This document shows, in pieces, positions 47,208 through 56,719 of a stretch of DNA of 64,000 bases. The stretch lies in the NCBI RefSeq assembly GCF_022348165.1, contig NZ_JAKRFI010000011.1:1-64000 (forward strand), in the 5' to 3' direction. The stretch comes from Halomonas sp. McH1-25. GTDB taxonomy: Bacteria; Pseudomonadota; Gammaproteobacteria; Pseudomonadales; Halomonadaceae. The position numbers and the translations under genes were made by a program. The notes under the pieces are model-generated. The model was not told where the DNA came from. It saw nothing but the letters and a program-made list of their open reading frames with translations, and ran no database searches. Position 1 is the first letter of the stretch. Each line of letters starts with the position of its first letter.

Positions 47208-47735
47208 GTGACTGGGAAGTCTGTGAATACGACTGTCGCGCCGTCCAACTATCCGCCCGCAATCTGGCCACTAAGCATAGATTCCAGAATTGACGATTCG
47301 CAATCGAGCCAAGGTAGAAGGTGGCGACGATACCTAACTGATGATGTAAGGATAGCGACCCGCGCCAAGCTTTCTCGCACTTCGCGCAGTAAAACCGCGC
47401 AGGATGAGGATGCGCAAATTATCGAGGAGGCCAGTAATGCAGCAGCAGCAGCAGCCACTAATCATCGTCAGGCAGTTGTTCGGTGGCGTAGCATTTGGAA
47501 TCGCCTAGAAGGCGCTATGGATAGTGACGAAATCACTGAGGACAATCACGATAAGATGGCGCGTAGCCTAATCAGCGGTATTGATGCGCTGGGTAAGGCT
47601 ACTCGCCTCGGGCGACCTGTGTATAGTTTAGACGGCGAGCAGCAGCCTGATCAGGGCAAAACAATGGTAAATTTAATGGCTGACTTGGCTGAGGCTGAAA
47701 AATACGTGGACAGGACCGTGTCAGGGATGGAGTAG
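47208..47735 (+). CDS. hypothetical protein, possibly phage-derived
   Basis: The C-terminal 120 residues look protein-like (SKTAQDEDAQIIEEASNAAA...VVRWRSIWNRLEGAMDSDEI), with long amphipathic helices. The first 45 residues are doubtful: a short frame from 47193 with a good GGAGG site (MSCKCDWEVCEYDC...) overlaps in another phase and ends at a stop, so a frameshift near 47290 may have broken the gene. No family is recognised. Confidence 0.45.
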   Translation: MTGKSVNTTVAPSNYPPAIWPLSIDSRIDDSQSSQGRRWRRYLTDDVRIATRAKLSRTSRSKTAQDEDAQIIEEASNAAAAAATNHRQAVVRWRSIWNRLEGAMDSDEITEDNHDKMARSLISGIDALGKATRLGRPVYSLDGEQQPDQGKTMVNLMADLAEAEKYVDRTVSGME

Positions 47736-48490
47736 TCTGAAGGCTACACATTGAAGAAGTTCCTCATATTGCCGATAGCCTTCATGCTGAAGGAGGGGAT
47801 ATCGCCACAAGCTACGAGCTAGAGGCTCATCGCCTAGCACACTTGCATGCCTTGCGCCCGTGATAAACCGCACTGGGGTGCGAGGGGGCGGTAGCGTGCC
47901 CCGATATTGATATCGCATCGTCAGGTGTCAGTTCGTAGCACCATCCAAAACATAACAGTTTACCCAGACGCAGGGATAAGAGCCGCATGTCAGCTTCTAT
48001 GCAGGGTCGGGCCCGCCGAGATGATCCTAACCTCAAGGATCGCCACAACCAGATTGCCGAAAAGATCACCAGCCTGTCTTTCTTTCGTGCCTGGGCTAGG
48101 TAACGAGTTCAACTTCTGAATATGCGATTAACCTCTAAGCATGAACTCCAGGTCCGCGAATACCTGCCTTTTTTGAAGGGGGGGCTGGCTCGTGCACAGC
48201 AGGTTGACGGCCGATCATGTTAACCTGCTACGCGCTACGTGCAGGAGCGTGGCTTTCTCGAAAGGGCCACCGTCATGCAGCAGAGCAAAAACTGGATGGT
48301 GATCGATAATATCGATCCTGAGTAATTTGTATTCTGGGAAGAAAATTGTTCTTGTTTGAGTTTATAGGAAGAAAGGAGAATGGACAGTTTGTAAGTATTG
48401 GTAAATACCAGTGTTGGCGGTTAAAGATTTTAACAAGCTAGCAAGTTTATATTTAAGAAGTGAAAAACATTCATAATGTAAGGGTGCTAC
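47736..48490. other. gene-poor stretch with one possible C-terminal fragment
   Basis: I see no complete gene. Around 48240-48325 a frame (YVQERGFLERATVMQQSKNW onward) looks like the end of a lost protein and stops at TAA. The last 150 bases are AT-rich and probably hold the promoter for the yaaW-like gene. Confidence 0.4.
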
Positions 48491-49234
48491 ATGGGGATTG
48501 AATATAGGCCGGACGACGATTTAGCTTTCCTTCAGTATTGTACAGAAGAAGATATTTTTCAGCTAGCCGAATTTATCATTTATGATAAAGATGGGAAGGA
48601 GCGCTTCGCCAGCGAAATAAGAGCGGATCCCGATTTTAAGAACCTGAGCGGCAAGCCGGATCAATGGCGAAAATCTTGGAAGTTGGTCGCCGGCGAGCTT
48701 CAGCATTTCGGTGGGGATAGTTTTGTTAACCTTCTGAGAAGAAAGGGCGTCACTTACCGCGAAATCCTGGTTGATGTATGCGAAAAACTCAAAGTAAAGT
48801 ACAGTAAGAAGAGCTCTGCATACGATATTGAAAACCTACTCATAGAACGGCTAGTTGAGCTGTCTTGGGAAAAAATGTCCGATGCCGAGCGTCAGGAGGC
48901 ACTAAAAACAGTCGATGTAACTAGTTTCTCTGGCCCTGCCTGGCATCTGATTCTTCATATGATCAGAAGCAGAGGGATGGGTTCCCTGGCATGGTCTTCC
49001 TGGCTCGCTCAGTCAGCTCGTTTAGCCTTTACGCCGTTTGCCTTGACAAATATTGGCGCATCAGGCGCGGCAGGCTTCTTGGTGCAACGTAGCGTTACAT
49101 CTTTTGCAGGCCCATTAGCTTTAGTAGCGCTGACGGTGCCGAAGGTAACTGGCGCGGCGTATCGAGTTACCGTGCCTGCCGTTATTCAAATCGCCTACAT
49201 GCGTCGTAAATATGAACAGAAGGATCGTTTTTGA
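48491..49234 (+). CDS. YaaW-family (UPF0174/DUF3944) protein
   Basis: The 247-residue protein has the YaaW landmarks: YRPDDDLAFLQYCTEEDIFQ at the start, WRKSWKLVAGELQHFGGDSF followed by VNLLRRKGVTYREIL, and a Gly/Ala-rich hydrophobic C-terminal region (FALTNIGASGAAGFLVQ...GPLALVALTVPKVTGAAYRV) ending in VPAVIQIAYMRRKYEQ. The family is linked to a ubiquinol-cytochrome c chaperone-like fold and seems to act at membranes, but its role is unknown. Its stop overlaps the start of the next gene (TGATG), so the pair is coupled. Confidence 0.8.
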   Translation: MGIEYRPDDDLAFLQYCTEEDIFQLAEFIIYDKDGKERFASEIRADPDFKNLSGKPDQWRKSWKLVAGELQHFGGDSFVNLLRRKGVTYREILVDVCEKLKVKYSKKSSAYDIENLLIERLVELSWEKMSDAERQEALKTVDVTSFSGPAWHLILHMIRSRGMGSLAWSSWLAQSARLAFTPFALTNIGASGAAGFLVQRSVTSFAGPLALVALTVPKVTGAAYRVTVPAVIQIAYMRRKYEQKDRF

Positions 49235-50127
49235 TGAGTGTCACTGCTGATTTGTTGGAAAAGATCTGGGTTGTCGATGAGTCTGCTTTGTCCGAGAAGC
49301 TCATAAGAGCCTTGGCCGAAGGGAAAGCGGTTATTCACGATGGCGTCGCTTACTGGGCGGAAGGCAGTGGCCAGACGGGAATCATTCAGCACCTCCCCTT
49401 TAAGGAAACCCTTGTAAAATCAGCCGAGGAAGCGATTAAGGCTGCGCAAATGACCACTGTGATCGCGACTGCAGCATCGACTTGCATAGTCCTTGGCGCC
49501 CTCATTGTTCAGACTAAGTACTTGGCCGCCAAGCTGGATAAGATACAGAGTACGGTGGACGAAATATCTAGAGATCTCCACGCTCAGAACATCATCTATT
49601 ATATGGATAAGATCACCGACTACATCGGCTGCGTTGAAGTTGCCCGTACTCTTCTGAGCGATCGTAGTCTTGTAGACGAAATCAAGGATATCGCCTATCC
49701 GTTGCTCGCCTCTGTTGCAGCCAAGCGCAACCATGCACTTTCATTCATCGATAACATTCTAAACTTGGCGCGGAACACAAATGAGTTGACGGATAAGCAC
49801 TATGAGCTCGTAGTCAATTTCGCCCACATGATGATGGAAATCATGCCCTTGGGTATGCATATTGAATACCTTCTGGCATCCCGGGTCGGCAAACCGAGGC
49901 TCGCCGAACAAATTCTACTTGATGGAGCCAAGCGCTATGATGGCGCTATGAATCTTTACAAAGATTTTCTAAACGAGCAGCACCGGGCCTTAGTCCGGGG
50001 TAGCATTGGGGGCAGGGCAGAAATTTACCATCGTATTGAGCACAAGGCGGAGCAACTGATCGGCTCTCAGGAGAATCGGCTGCTGCTATCCCTCCCAACT
50101 GGCCGAATTGCTCTCGAAACTGTATAA
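49234..50127 (+). CDS. membrane-associated helical partner of the YaaW-like protein
   Basis: I start at the ATG in TGATG rather than the TTG three bases earlier. The 297-residue product has an N-terminal cytosolic part, a single hydrophobic segment (TTVIATAASTCIVLGALIVQ, about residues 73-93) and then a long helical region (AAKLDKIQSTVDEISRDLHA...). No enzyme motif is visible. The coupling suggests that both proteins work together, possibly as a membrane-acting stress or defence module. I do not recognise a named family. Confidence 0.7.
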   Translation: MSVTADLLEKIWVVDESALSEKLIRALAEGKAVIHDGVAYWAEGSGQTGIIQHLPFKETLVKSAEEAIKAAQMTTVIATAASTCIVLGALIVQTKYLAAKLDKIQSTVDEISRDLHAQNIIYYMDKITDYIGCVEVARTLLSDRSLVDEIKDIAYPLLASVAAKRNHALSFIDNILNLARNTNELTDKHYELVVNFAHMMMEIMPLGMHIEYLLASRVGKPRLAEQILLDGAKRYDGAMNLYKDFLNEQHRALVRGSIGGRAEIYHRIEHKAEQLIGSQENRLLLSLPTGRIALETV

Positions 50128-50605
50128 CGAACGCTTGGCAGTAATGGCCAGTGGCTACCTTGGCAACAGTCGAAGGCCTATTGCAGTGAGTTCTACCGCT
50201 TCGACATCGCCTCCCGCCCCGCTGGGTACTAGAAAAGAAGGAAAGGCTGTGTCACGTTGGGTGCCGCTCAGGCAGCCGATCTCAGCCTGCTAGGCACGCC
50301 AAGTGGCAATGCCATAGGCTAGCAGATAGAGCTAGGCCCGGCGCTGCTGGGGCTAGGCAACAGGCGTGCCGTAAAGCGCCATGAGCATGATGTAATGGCG
50401 GCAAAGCTGGCCCATTCAATGCGTCAGGTGGCAAGTTCTGCACCGTTAAGGTGAGAGCTTGCCCTATTGTTTCTTATGCTTTGTCAGCGACAGCTTACAT
50501 AAGATGTATGTATTTTCTGATTTTCTTATACAATTAGGATGTTAACGTTTACCTGACGTCTCATCCTGCGTTCCCTTAGGGACTCGCCTTTAGTCTACGT
50601 CGCGG

Positions 50606-50640
50606 AGAGCCCTGTCAGGATGATGGGGCTCTTCTATTTG
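50606..50640 (+). terminator. rho-independent terminator
   Basis: AGAGCCC/GGGCTCT arms separated by 13 bases, followed by TCTATTTG. It lies 480 bases past the gene pair at 48.5-50.1 kb. Between 50128 and this point I see no gene. Confidence 0.6.
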
Positions 50641-50752
50641 GTTGGTACGGGATGCCATTGCTTGATATCCAACCGATCAAGTGCTCAACGAGTCACCAGT
50701 GAGTGTCTGGGCCTTGTTGAATGATCATAGGCTCTGATCCGTGGTGGTCGAA

Positions 50753-51217
50753 GTGAATAAGAAAAAGTGGCTTGTGTTGGTATTATTGGCTGTGGCTTTG
50801 CCTGCACAGGCGGAAGTCTACAAGTGTGTTGCAGATGGAAAGACCGCCTACCAGGACTGGCCTTGTGATGGGGAAGCGCCCGACCGAAGCCTCACCATAA
50901 TTGGCAAGCTCGACGAAAGCAGCCATAACGAGCCAATTATCGGCCGGCTGAACAGGCGCAAAGCTGAAGCCATCAGCAACGCGATAATGCAGAACAATCA
51001 TGCTCTGAAGGAAAGCACCGCCAGGCGACATAGAATCAATCAAGCCATCGTAGCTCGTCGCCTTACAAATGACATGCCTGAGGCGGATGCACGTCTCATT
51101 TACGGTGCAACCAGGTTTGTCGAGCGGGACATAGGTGGTTGCCACAAACTGGTCTGGCGCAACCCTGACCATGCTGCGCGTGTCTGTTTCAGCACAGTGG
51201 CTCACGTCTATTACTAA
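50753..51217 (+). CDS. exported DUF4124-domain protein
   Basis: The GTG at 50753 starts a clear signal peptide (MNKKKWLVLVLLAVALPAQA) with cleavage before EVYKC. The mature start EVYKCVADGKTAYQDWPC is the DUF4124 pattern (xxYKCxxxxGxxxYxxxPC), a small Cys-paired periplasmic domain of unknown function. The rest is charged and has two further Cys. GGTGG lies just upstream. It is monocistronic, and the sRNA gene follows. Confidence 0.75.
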   Translation: MNKKKWLVLVLLAVALPAQAEVYKCVADGKTAYQDWPCDGEAPDRSLTIIGKLDESSHNEPIIGRLNRRKAEAISNAIMQNNHALKESTARRHRINQAIVARRLTNDMPEADARLIYGATRFVERDIGGCHKLVWRNPDHAARVCFSTVAHVYY

Positions 51218-51320
51218 AGCTCGCCTGCCATTCGGCTCGTGCTAGCAGCTGTACAGGGCTAAGTCGTACGCCGAGTGACGTCAATCTCCTACACGCACCA
51301 CGAACATAGTCTATATCGTG

Positions 51321-51492
51321 CTTCAGCTATGGCTGCAAGAATACATCCATCGAGCAAAAGGATAGCTCGACAAGGAAGAAAGAGCACACGGATGGCTCAA
51401 CGACCAAGGAAGCATGGGCAGGATGCCTGTGATGATAGCAAGGAAACGCAGTGCTAGAGATAGCCTGGCCCCAGCGGCCGGGCTTTTTCGCT
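51321..51492 (+). ncRNA. CsrB/RsmZ-type CsrA-sequestering small RNA, copy 1
   Basis: The stretch holds six GGA motifs, three in hairpin loops: CGAGCAAAAGGATAGCTCG, GAGCACACGGATGGCTC and GGGCAGGATGCCT. The others sit in A-rich linkers (ACAAGGAAGA, CCAAGGAAGC, GCAAGGAAAC). It ends with a terminator (GCCTGGCC...GGCCGGGCTTTTT). Upstream words AATCTCCTACA resemble the second sRNA's promoter region. Such RNAs bind and titrate CsrA/RsmA. No open frame explains the region (a 60-codon frame over it is incidental). The 5' end is estimated. Confidence 0.75.
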
Positions 51493-51552
51493 TGGAGCCC
51501 TATCTTGTCATGTGCCTAAAGACATACTGGGCTGGACCGGGCGGGAGCGGTA

Positions 51553-52037
51553 TTACCCGACCCTGACGGGTGTACCCTTGAACGGCATGCCTTTCCCCGG
51601 CCCCAGCCGCTGGCGCTGCCGATTACCGTCTTTACCGGCACCGATGCCGCCCAGCTGCGCGATGCGGCTCAAATGATGACCGGCAACTGCCGCGAGGGGG
51701 ATGACCGGGAGCCGGTGGATGTCCCGCTCAACGCCAAACGAAAATTCGATGTCGACGCGGAGGGCGCAGAGCTGTTCGTGGGCCTGGAAGCGCCGTACCT
51801 TCTGGCGCGGGCCCGACAGGGGAAGGAGCCACCGTCGAGCATGGTTCGCACGATGCTCAACTATGGCGTGCTGAGCTTGCGCGAGGCTGACCGTGGGCGC
51901 TGGGAGCAGATGAATGCGGTCATTGACGATCCCCTGGCGCTGGCGGCCTTCGCCCGAGATGCAATGCGGTATGGCCAGGTGCCGGCGCCCCATGTCGATG
52001 TAACGCCGGCCAGCTCTGCTATGCTCAGCATGGGGTA
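51553..52037 (+). pseudogene. C-terminal remnant of an unidentified protein, next to IS1182
   Basis: A plus-strand reading ALPITVFTGTDAAQLRDAAQ then RKFDVDAEGAELFVGLEAPY and LREADRGRWEQMNAVIDDPL runs to a stop at 52037, eleven bases before the IS. A preceding part (RERYYPTLTGVPLNGMPF) appears in another frame, so there is a frameshift near 51590, and no start is visible. The protein-like composition suggests a true old gene; no family is recognised. Confidence 0.4.
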
Positions 52038-52048
52038 AGCCCCCTAAT

Positions 52049-53670
52049 CAGGCCGTGTCAAAACGGCTTGCCGGAGTTCGCTCCCATCGCCCCGCTTTTG
52101 CGGGGCGATTTCGTTGCAGTCTTGTCGATGTCACATCGATACAGATCCGGCCTCAGACCGAGGCCCGCCTTAGCCGGGTCATCAGCGTCTCGACCCCGAT
52201 ATGTCGCATCAACCGCTTCAGGTTGTACGCCAGTACCGCCAGGCTGATCTCCCCCCGGGCTTTATCGAGCCCGCGCACCAGTAGACGCCCGGCGTTCCCC
52301 ATCAACGTATCCTTGAGCGTACCGAAGGGATGCTCGACAGTGGCGCGGCGACGTGTCATCGCCTTGGGGTCGTCTATCAGGCGCTGTCGCGACGTCTCGA
52401 AGGCGCTTTCATACTGATGGCGCGTGACGGTTCGCCAACGCCCCGCCGTACAGCGTGGCTTGAGGGAACAGCCGGCACAGGCCGAGGGGTTGGCATAGTG
52501 AAGGACTTTCTGGGACCTATGGCGTTGTTTCAACGGCAGCCTGTGACCGGCCGGGCAGCGGTAGGCATCCCGGTCCGGTTCGTAGTGAAAGGCATCGGCT
52601 TGGTATAGGTGGCCGCCTCCTTGGTTGTTAACGGCCCGCCGGGGCGGGATATGGCACGCGACGTGGCGATCCTCGCAATGCTGCTGTTGTTCGCCGTTGG
52701 AGTAGCCGGCATCGGCCAGTAGCGAAATCGGCTCTGTCTTTCCCAGTGCCGCTTGTACCGCCTCCGCCATGGGCCGTAACTGGCGACTGTCATCGCCGTC
52801 CTGCACCGTCTCGTGGTGTACGATCAGATGGGTGTCGGTATCCACCGCCGTTTGCAGGTTATAGGCGGTCCGGCTTCCCTGCGGCGAGCGCATGAGCCGG
52901 GCCTCGGGCTCACCGGTGACGTGATGCTGGATCCCAAGTCGTTCCATGCGCTCACGACTGTCCCGGGTCTGGTCACGCAGGGCCTTGAGCCGTTCGAGCG
53001 ATCGCCGGCGTTGGCCATCGTCTGGCCCATCCCGATGCGCTTCCTCGCGATCGGTCTCGTCGAGGTCTTCCAGCCAGGTGTCGATACGCGCGTTCAGCGC
53101 CTGCTCCTCACGGGCCAGCGCCTGTCGACTCACCACGCGCTTCTTGCTGGCCACGGCGCCGAACTTGCTGCCATCGATGGCCACTTCGCGGCTCGCCAGC
53201 CAACCGGCGTCACGGCAGAAACGCACGAAGTGACGGCACAGCTGACGAAACGCTTGCGGATGCTTGCGTCGAAACTCGGCGATGGTCTTGAAGTCGGGAG
53301 TCAGCCGATTGAGTAGCCACATCAGCTCGACGTTGCGCTGACATTCGCGTTCCAAGCGGCGTGACGAGCGGATCTGCTGAAGATAGCCGTACAGGTAGAG
53401 CCGGAGCATGTCGGCGGGATGATAGCCCGGACGCCCGGTTGCCGCTGGTCGGGCGCGCTCGAAGCCCAGGGCATGGAGATCGAGAGAATCGACGTAGAGG
53501 TCAATGATGCGAACAAGATGGTCGTCGGGGATCAACTCATCGAGGGAAGGCGGTAGCAGGTCGAGCTGCTCGCGAGACTCACCGGTGATATAGCGTGCCA
53601 TGACGAAAACTGCCCATCAGGAAGCCTGATGGGCAGTGTGCCAGTCGAGACTGTGTTTTGACACAGCCTG
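52049..53670 (-). mobile_element. IS1182-family insertion sequence, apparently intact
   Basis: Terminal inverted repeats CAGGCCGTGTCAAAAC (left) and CAGGCTGTGTCAAAAC (right, read inward) bound a 1622-bp element with one full-length transposase gene. Remnants of the same family lie at 17.4 and 18.7 kb. Confidence 0.88.
52153..53601 (-). CDS. IS1182-family transposase
   Basis: The 482-residue protein is complete: N-terminal MARYITGESREQLDLLPPSL, helical region DMLRLYLYGYLQQIRSSRRL, DDE landmarks EVAIDGSKFGAVASKKR (first Asp), SLLADAGYSNGEQ (second Asp) and RRRATVEHPFGTLKDTLM (Glu), plus a Cys cluster (CAGCSLKPRCTAGR). It cuts and joins DNA at the element ends. Confidence 0.93.
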   Translation of the reverse strand: MARYITGESREQLDLLPPSLDELIPDDHLVRIIDLYVDSLDLHALGFERARPAATGRPGYHPADMLRLYLYGYLQQIRSSRRLERECQRNVELMWLLNRLTPDFKTIAEFRRKHPQAFRQLCRHFVRFCRDAGWLASREVAIDGSKFGAVASKKRVVSRQALAREEQALNARIDTWLEDLDETDREEAHRDGPDDGQRRRSLERLKALRDQTRDSRERMERLGIQHHVTGEPEARLMRSPQGSRTAYNLQTAVDTDTHLIVHHETVQDGDDSRQLRPMAEAVQAALGKTEPISLLADAGYSNGEQQQHCEDRHVACHIPPRRAVNNQGGGHLYQADAFHYEPDRDAYRCPAGHRLPLKQRHRSQKVLHYANPSACAGCSLKPRCTAGRWRTVTRHQYESAFETSRQRLIDDPKAMTRRRATVEHPFGTLKDTLMGNAGRLLVRGLDKARGEISLAVLAYNLKRLMRHIGVETLMTRLRRASV

Positions 53671-53708
53671 CGAGGGGCGGGTTTCCTTGTCAGCCTGGCA
53701 CCGACAAG

Positions 53709-54887
53709 TCAGGCTGAATCACCGTTTTTGTATTCCTCAAGTTTGGCATGGCACTTGCCGAGCTCACGTTCCAGCTTCCTGACCTGCTCGCGCCCAGCCG
53801 TCAATGCCCCGTTGCATTCAGCCGCGCGGTTTTCAGCGTCGCGCAGATCTCGCGTCGTCTGTTCAAGGGAAGCGCGCGTCTCGTCCAACTGCTGTACCCG
53901 GTAGCCGAGGTTCGCCTCGAGATCCATAACCTTGGTCATCAATTTCTGCGCCTTGGTTTGTGACGCCTTGGCCTCGTCACGGGCATGCTTTTCGCTTACC
54001 TCCAGCGTGACAAGCCGTGTGCGGGCCTCTTCGAGTCGGGCTTCAACGTCCTGCAGTCGGGATGCTTGGCCCTCCATCCGCTCTCGCGCCTGTCGTGCGT
54101 CAGTTAGCGCCGTATCTCGCTCATGCTCGGCAGACACTGCGCGGGCTTCCAAGGCTTGGATTGACTCGCCCTGTTGGGCTACTTCCGCCTTGAGGCCACT
54201 CGCCTCGATTCGTAGCGCCACCATCCGCTCTTCCAGATCGGCTGCATGCCCGCGCACTTCGTCGCGCTCTTCCAAGGCGGTGTCCAAGCGGGATTGAGTG
54301 GCGGAGGCCTTTTCGCGTAAGTCGCTCAAGCTGGCGCGGGCGCCCTCAAGGTCACTTTCCAATTGAGCAATCCGCTGATTGGCATCATGTCTCTGTTGTT
54401 CGCTAGCCTCATGCGCCGCTTGCAGTCGCTCATGGTCACGTTGTAGCTGCCGGTGCTCCTTATCCAGCTGGGACAGCTCGTTCGCTTGTCTTTCCGCCAG
54501 GGTGGTAGAGGCGTGAAGTTCCCCGCGCAACTGACTGGCGTGCTGGATAGCTGATGAAGCCTCGGCTTGAAATTCTCCCTCGGCCACGGCCAGCTGCTGG
54601 CGCTCTGTTTCGATGATGGCCTGGGCCGCCTGTTCAGCCAGCGCCCACACCTGCTGTAGGAACTGGTTGGCATTCCCCGCGAGGGCCTCGGGCAGGGCCA
54701 GGTGCGTTGGCGCAGCGGCCGCTTCCGGGTTCTCGTCGCGCCACTGTTTTAAGTACCGGCCGATCGTGGTGAAAGAGCCGCGCTGGAGAATCTCGTGAAC
54801 GCGGGTCGGTCCTGGATGCTCGCCGGCACGTACAAGTTGCTCGGCGGCGTCTCGGACATCCTCGTACTGAACCAGTTTGCGTGCCAT
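53709..54887 (-). CDS. kfrA: KfrA-type DNA-binding coiled-coil protein
   Basis: The 392-residue protein opens with the KfrA N-terminal DNA-binding domain (KLVQYEDVRDAAEQLVRAGE then HPGPTRVHEILQRGSFTTIG and RYLKQWRDE) and continues as one long coiled coil to the C-terminus. KfrA proteins are plasmid-encoded, repress their own gene and act as an architectural partner of segregation. Direct 9-bp repeats precede the gene at 54903-54929. It stands away from the parAB cluster. Confidence 0.9.
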   Translation of the reverse strand: MARKLVQYEDVRDAAEQLVRAGEHPGPTRVHEILQRGSFTTIGRYLKQWRDENPEAAAAPTHLALPEALAGNANQFLQQVWALAEQAAQAIIETERQQLAVAEGEFQAEASSAIQHASQLRGELHASTTLAERQANELSQLDKEHRQLQRDHERLQAAHEASEQQRHDANQRIAQLESDLEGARASLSDLREKASATQSRLDTALEERDEVRGHAADLEERMVALRIEASGLKAEVAQQGESIQALEARAVSAEHERDTALTDARQARERMEGQASRLQDVEARLEEARTRLVTLEVSEKHARDEAKASQTKAQKLMTKVMDLEANLGYRVQQLDETRASLEQTTRDLRDAENRAAECNGALTAGREQVRKLERELGKCHAKLEEYKNGDSA

Positions 54888-54902
54888 AGGTAGTCTCTAA
54901 AA

Positions 54903-54929
54903 GTAATTACGGTAATTACGATAATAAAG
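54903..54929. promoter_or_regulatory. 9-bp direct repeats, candidate KfrA operator
   Basis: GTAATTACG occurs twice in tandem and is followed by ATAATAAAG, 16 bases upstream of the kfrA start. The motif is shared with the region upstream of the nuclease gene at 2101-2132. Confidence 0.6.
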
Positions 54930-55077
54930 CAGCATAGAATCATCGTCGAGATCCGGCATGAATATTTCAAGTGGTGCGGGGTCGATGGAGGGGAGACGTG
55001 CTACTGGCCGTGAAGGCGTTGGGGCGGCCGCAGGCATTCCAGATGATGTGGTGAATGCCTGCTGCTGAGAAGCTGCG

Positions 55078-55416
55078 TTACAGTGAGGGAGACGAGGAGG
55101 GTTCAGGTGATACAGAGGGTCGTGTGGCCATGGCCTCGAGCCGGGCCTTAAGATGTTGCTGCTCATCCGTACCCAGGCGCTTGAAGAATCGCTGCATGCC
55201 TTCCTGGTCATTGCCCTTGGGCATGTAACGCCTCTTGATTACCATGCGATCCTCGAGCGGGGCATTGGCCACTGCTGCCAGCTCGGCATCGGCCTTGTTG
55301 CGTTCTTGGTAGACCTTGATCATTTCCGCCGCCCCGTAGAGGTTGACCCGGCCCCGAGTGAGCGTCACGTACTGGAGACGAGCCTCCTCGGCGGAAACGG
55401 GCGCTTCCTCTGTCAA
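55078..55416 (-). CDS. hypothetical protein, TTG start
   Basis: The 112-residue frame (TEEAPVSAEEARLQYVTLTR...MVIKRRYMPKGNDQEGMQRF) is helical and charged, with a disordered Ser/Pro C-terminus. The first codon available is TTG at 55416 with GAGG upstream; a stop codon lies 45 bases before it. It lies upstream of kfrA on the same strand and could be a partner in the same unit. No family is recognised. Confidence 0.5.
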   Translation of the reverse strand: MTEEAPVSAEEARLQYVTLTRGRVNLYGAAEMIKVYQERNKADAELAAVANAPLEDRMVIKRRYMPKGNDQEGMQRFFKRLGTDEQQHLKARLEAMATRPSVSPEPSSSPSL

Positions 55417-55703
55417 CGAGTTGGCCTCGGCAAGGTGAAGTCTGGCCTAAATCCGATGAAGTCGGGGTGGGCCGTCTCCGGTCACCTTTTAGATCCTCGA
55501 TCGCCGCATGTTACGGGCAGCAGTGAGCAAGCCGCGGAATAAATTCTCGCTGCTGTCGATCGATTGATACACTGGCTACCCATTGGGAAAGGTGCATGCC
55601 GAGCCTGCAGGGGTAGGTCCAGTACGCCCTGGCCGGGCTTACAGGCTGGCGTTGGCGGACCACGATATTGGACAGATAATCAATAGCGGCGAGACAGTTT
55701 CCT

Positions 55704-56489
55704 ATGCGTAACGCACCAGATTTACTGCAACGAATCGATGCAGCCAAGGCCCGACTGGACGCGTATCGCCCCTTGCCGGCACACACGGCCGCGTCACTTC
55801 GCGATCACCTGGCGCTTGAATGGACCTACCATTCCAATGGGATCGAGGGGAATACGCTGACACTGCGCGAAACCAAGGTCGTGTTGGAGGGTATCACGAT
55901 CGGCGGGCGCTCCTTGCGTGAGCACCTGGAAGCGATTAATCACCGGGACGCCATCGAGTTTATCGAAGCCATGGTTGGCTCACCGGGTCCGCTCACTGAG
56001 CGCGATATTAAGGACATCCACGCCCTCGTGCTCCGGGGTATCGATACCAAGGAGGCAGGGTGCTACCGGCGTGAAAACGTGCGTATTTCAGGCGCCAGCA
56101 CGACGCTGCCCGATTTTCTGCATCTTCCCCGGGTGATGCAGTCTTTTCTCGACTGGCATGCACAGCATTGTGATGATCATCCGGTGCGTCACGCAGCAGA
56201 GCTGCATATCCGCTTCATGGGGATCCATCCGTTCATTGATGGTAACGGTCGCACAGGGCGTTTGCTCATGAACCTGATCCTGATGCAGGCCGGCTACCCC
56301 CCGGCAATCTTGCGAGTCGAGGATCGCCTGTCCTATTACGACGCGCTGGATGAGGCGTGTGTGACAAACAACTACGATGGCTTAACTCAGTTGGTGGGGG
56401 AAGGCGTCGAGCGTTCCCTCGAGGCGTACCTTGCCCTGCTGGAACCCCAGCCCACGCCGACTCCCCATGGTTCCGGGCTGGGTCTCTGA
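55704..56489 (+). CDS. Fic-domain protein (AMPylase family)
   Basis: The 261-residue protein has the full Fic motif HPFIDGNGRTGR near residue 184 and an N-terminal inhibitory helix motif (HSNGIEGN, about residue 43), so it is a class II self-restrained Fic enzyme. It should transfer AMP from ATP to a target protein. The Glu of the inhibitory motif is intact. No antitoxin partner is needed for this class. Its plasmid location next to kfrA suggests a stress or persistence function; the target is unknown. Confidence 0.9.
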   Translation: MRNAPDLLQRIDAAKARLDAYRPLPAHTAASLRDHLALEWTYHSNGIEGNTLTLRETKVVLEGITIGGRSLREHLEAINHRDAIEFIEAMVGSPGPLTERDIKDIHALVLRGIDTKEAGCYRRENVRISGASTTLPDFLHLPRVMQSFLDWHAQHCDDHPVRHAAELHIRFMGIHPFIDGNGRTGRLLMNLILMQAGYPPAILRVEDRLSYYDALDEACVTNNYDGLTQLVGEGVERSLEAYLALLEPQPTPTPHGSGLGL

Positions 56490-56719
56490 TCGCCCGATTT
56501 CCAATTGAGCCGTGGCATAGGGGTCCAGCGATGCTGGGCCCCGGAGAGAGGACTGCTTTGCTTAGTGAGTTAGGGTTGCCACTTCTCGGCAGAGTCCGGC
56601 GCATAGGCTTCTTCGAAGATAATGTGCTCACTCAGCTAGGTCAGACAGCCGCTCCACTGATCGATAGGTATCACACCGGCTTTAAGCCTGGTTGATATCT
56701 TCCTCTGCTTGCAGTTTGG

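Noticed and set aside
51275-51457. 60-codon protein frame over the first decoy RNA
   Set aside because: The GGA hairpins and terminator explain the stretch better, and the frame has no ribosome site.
55511-55786. Minus-strand frame across the fic start
   Set aside because: It overlaps the Fic coding region and has neither motif nor start signal.
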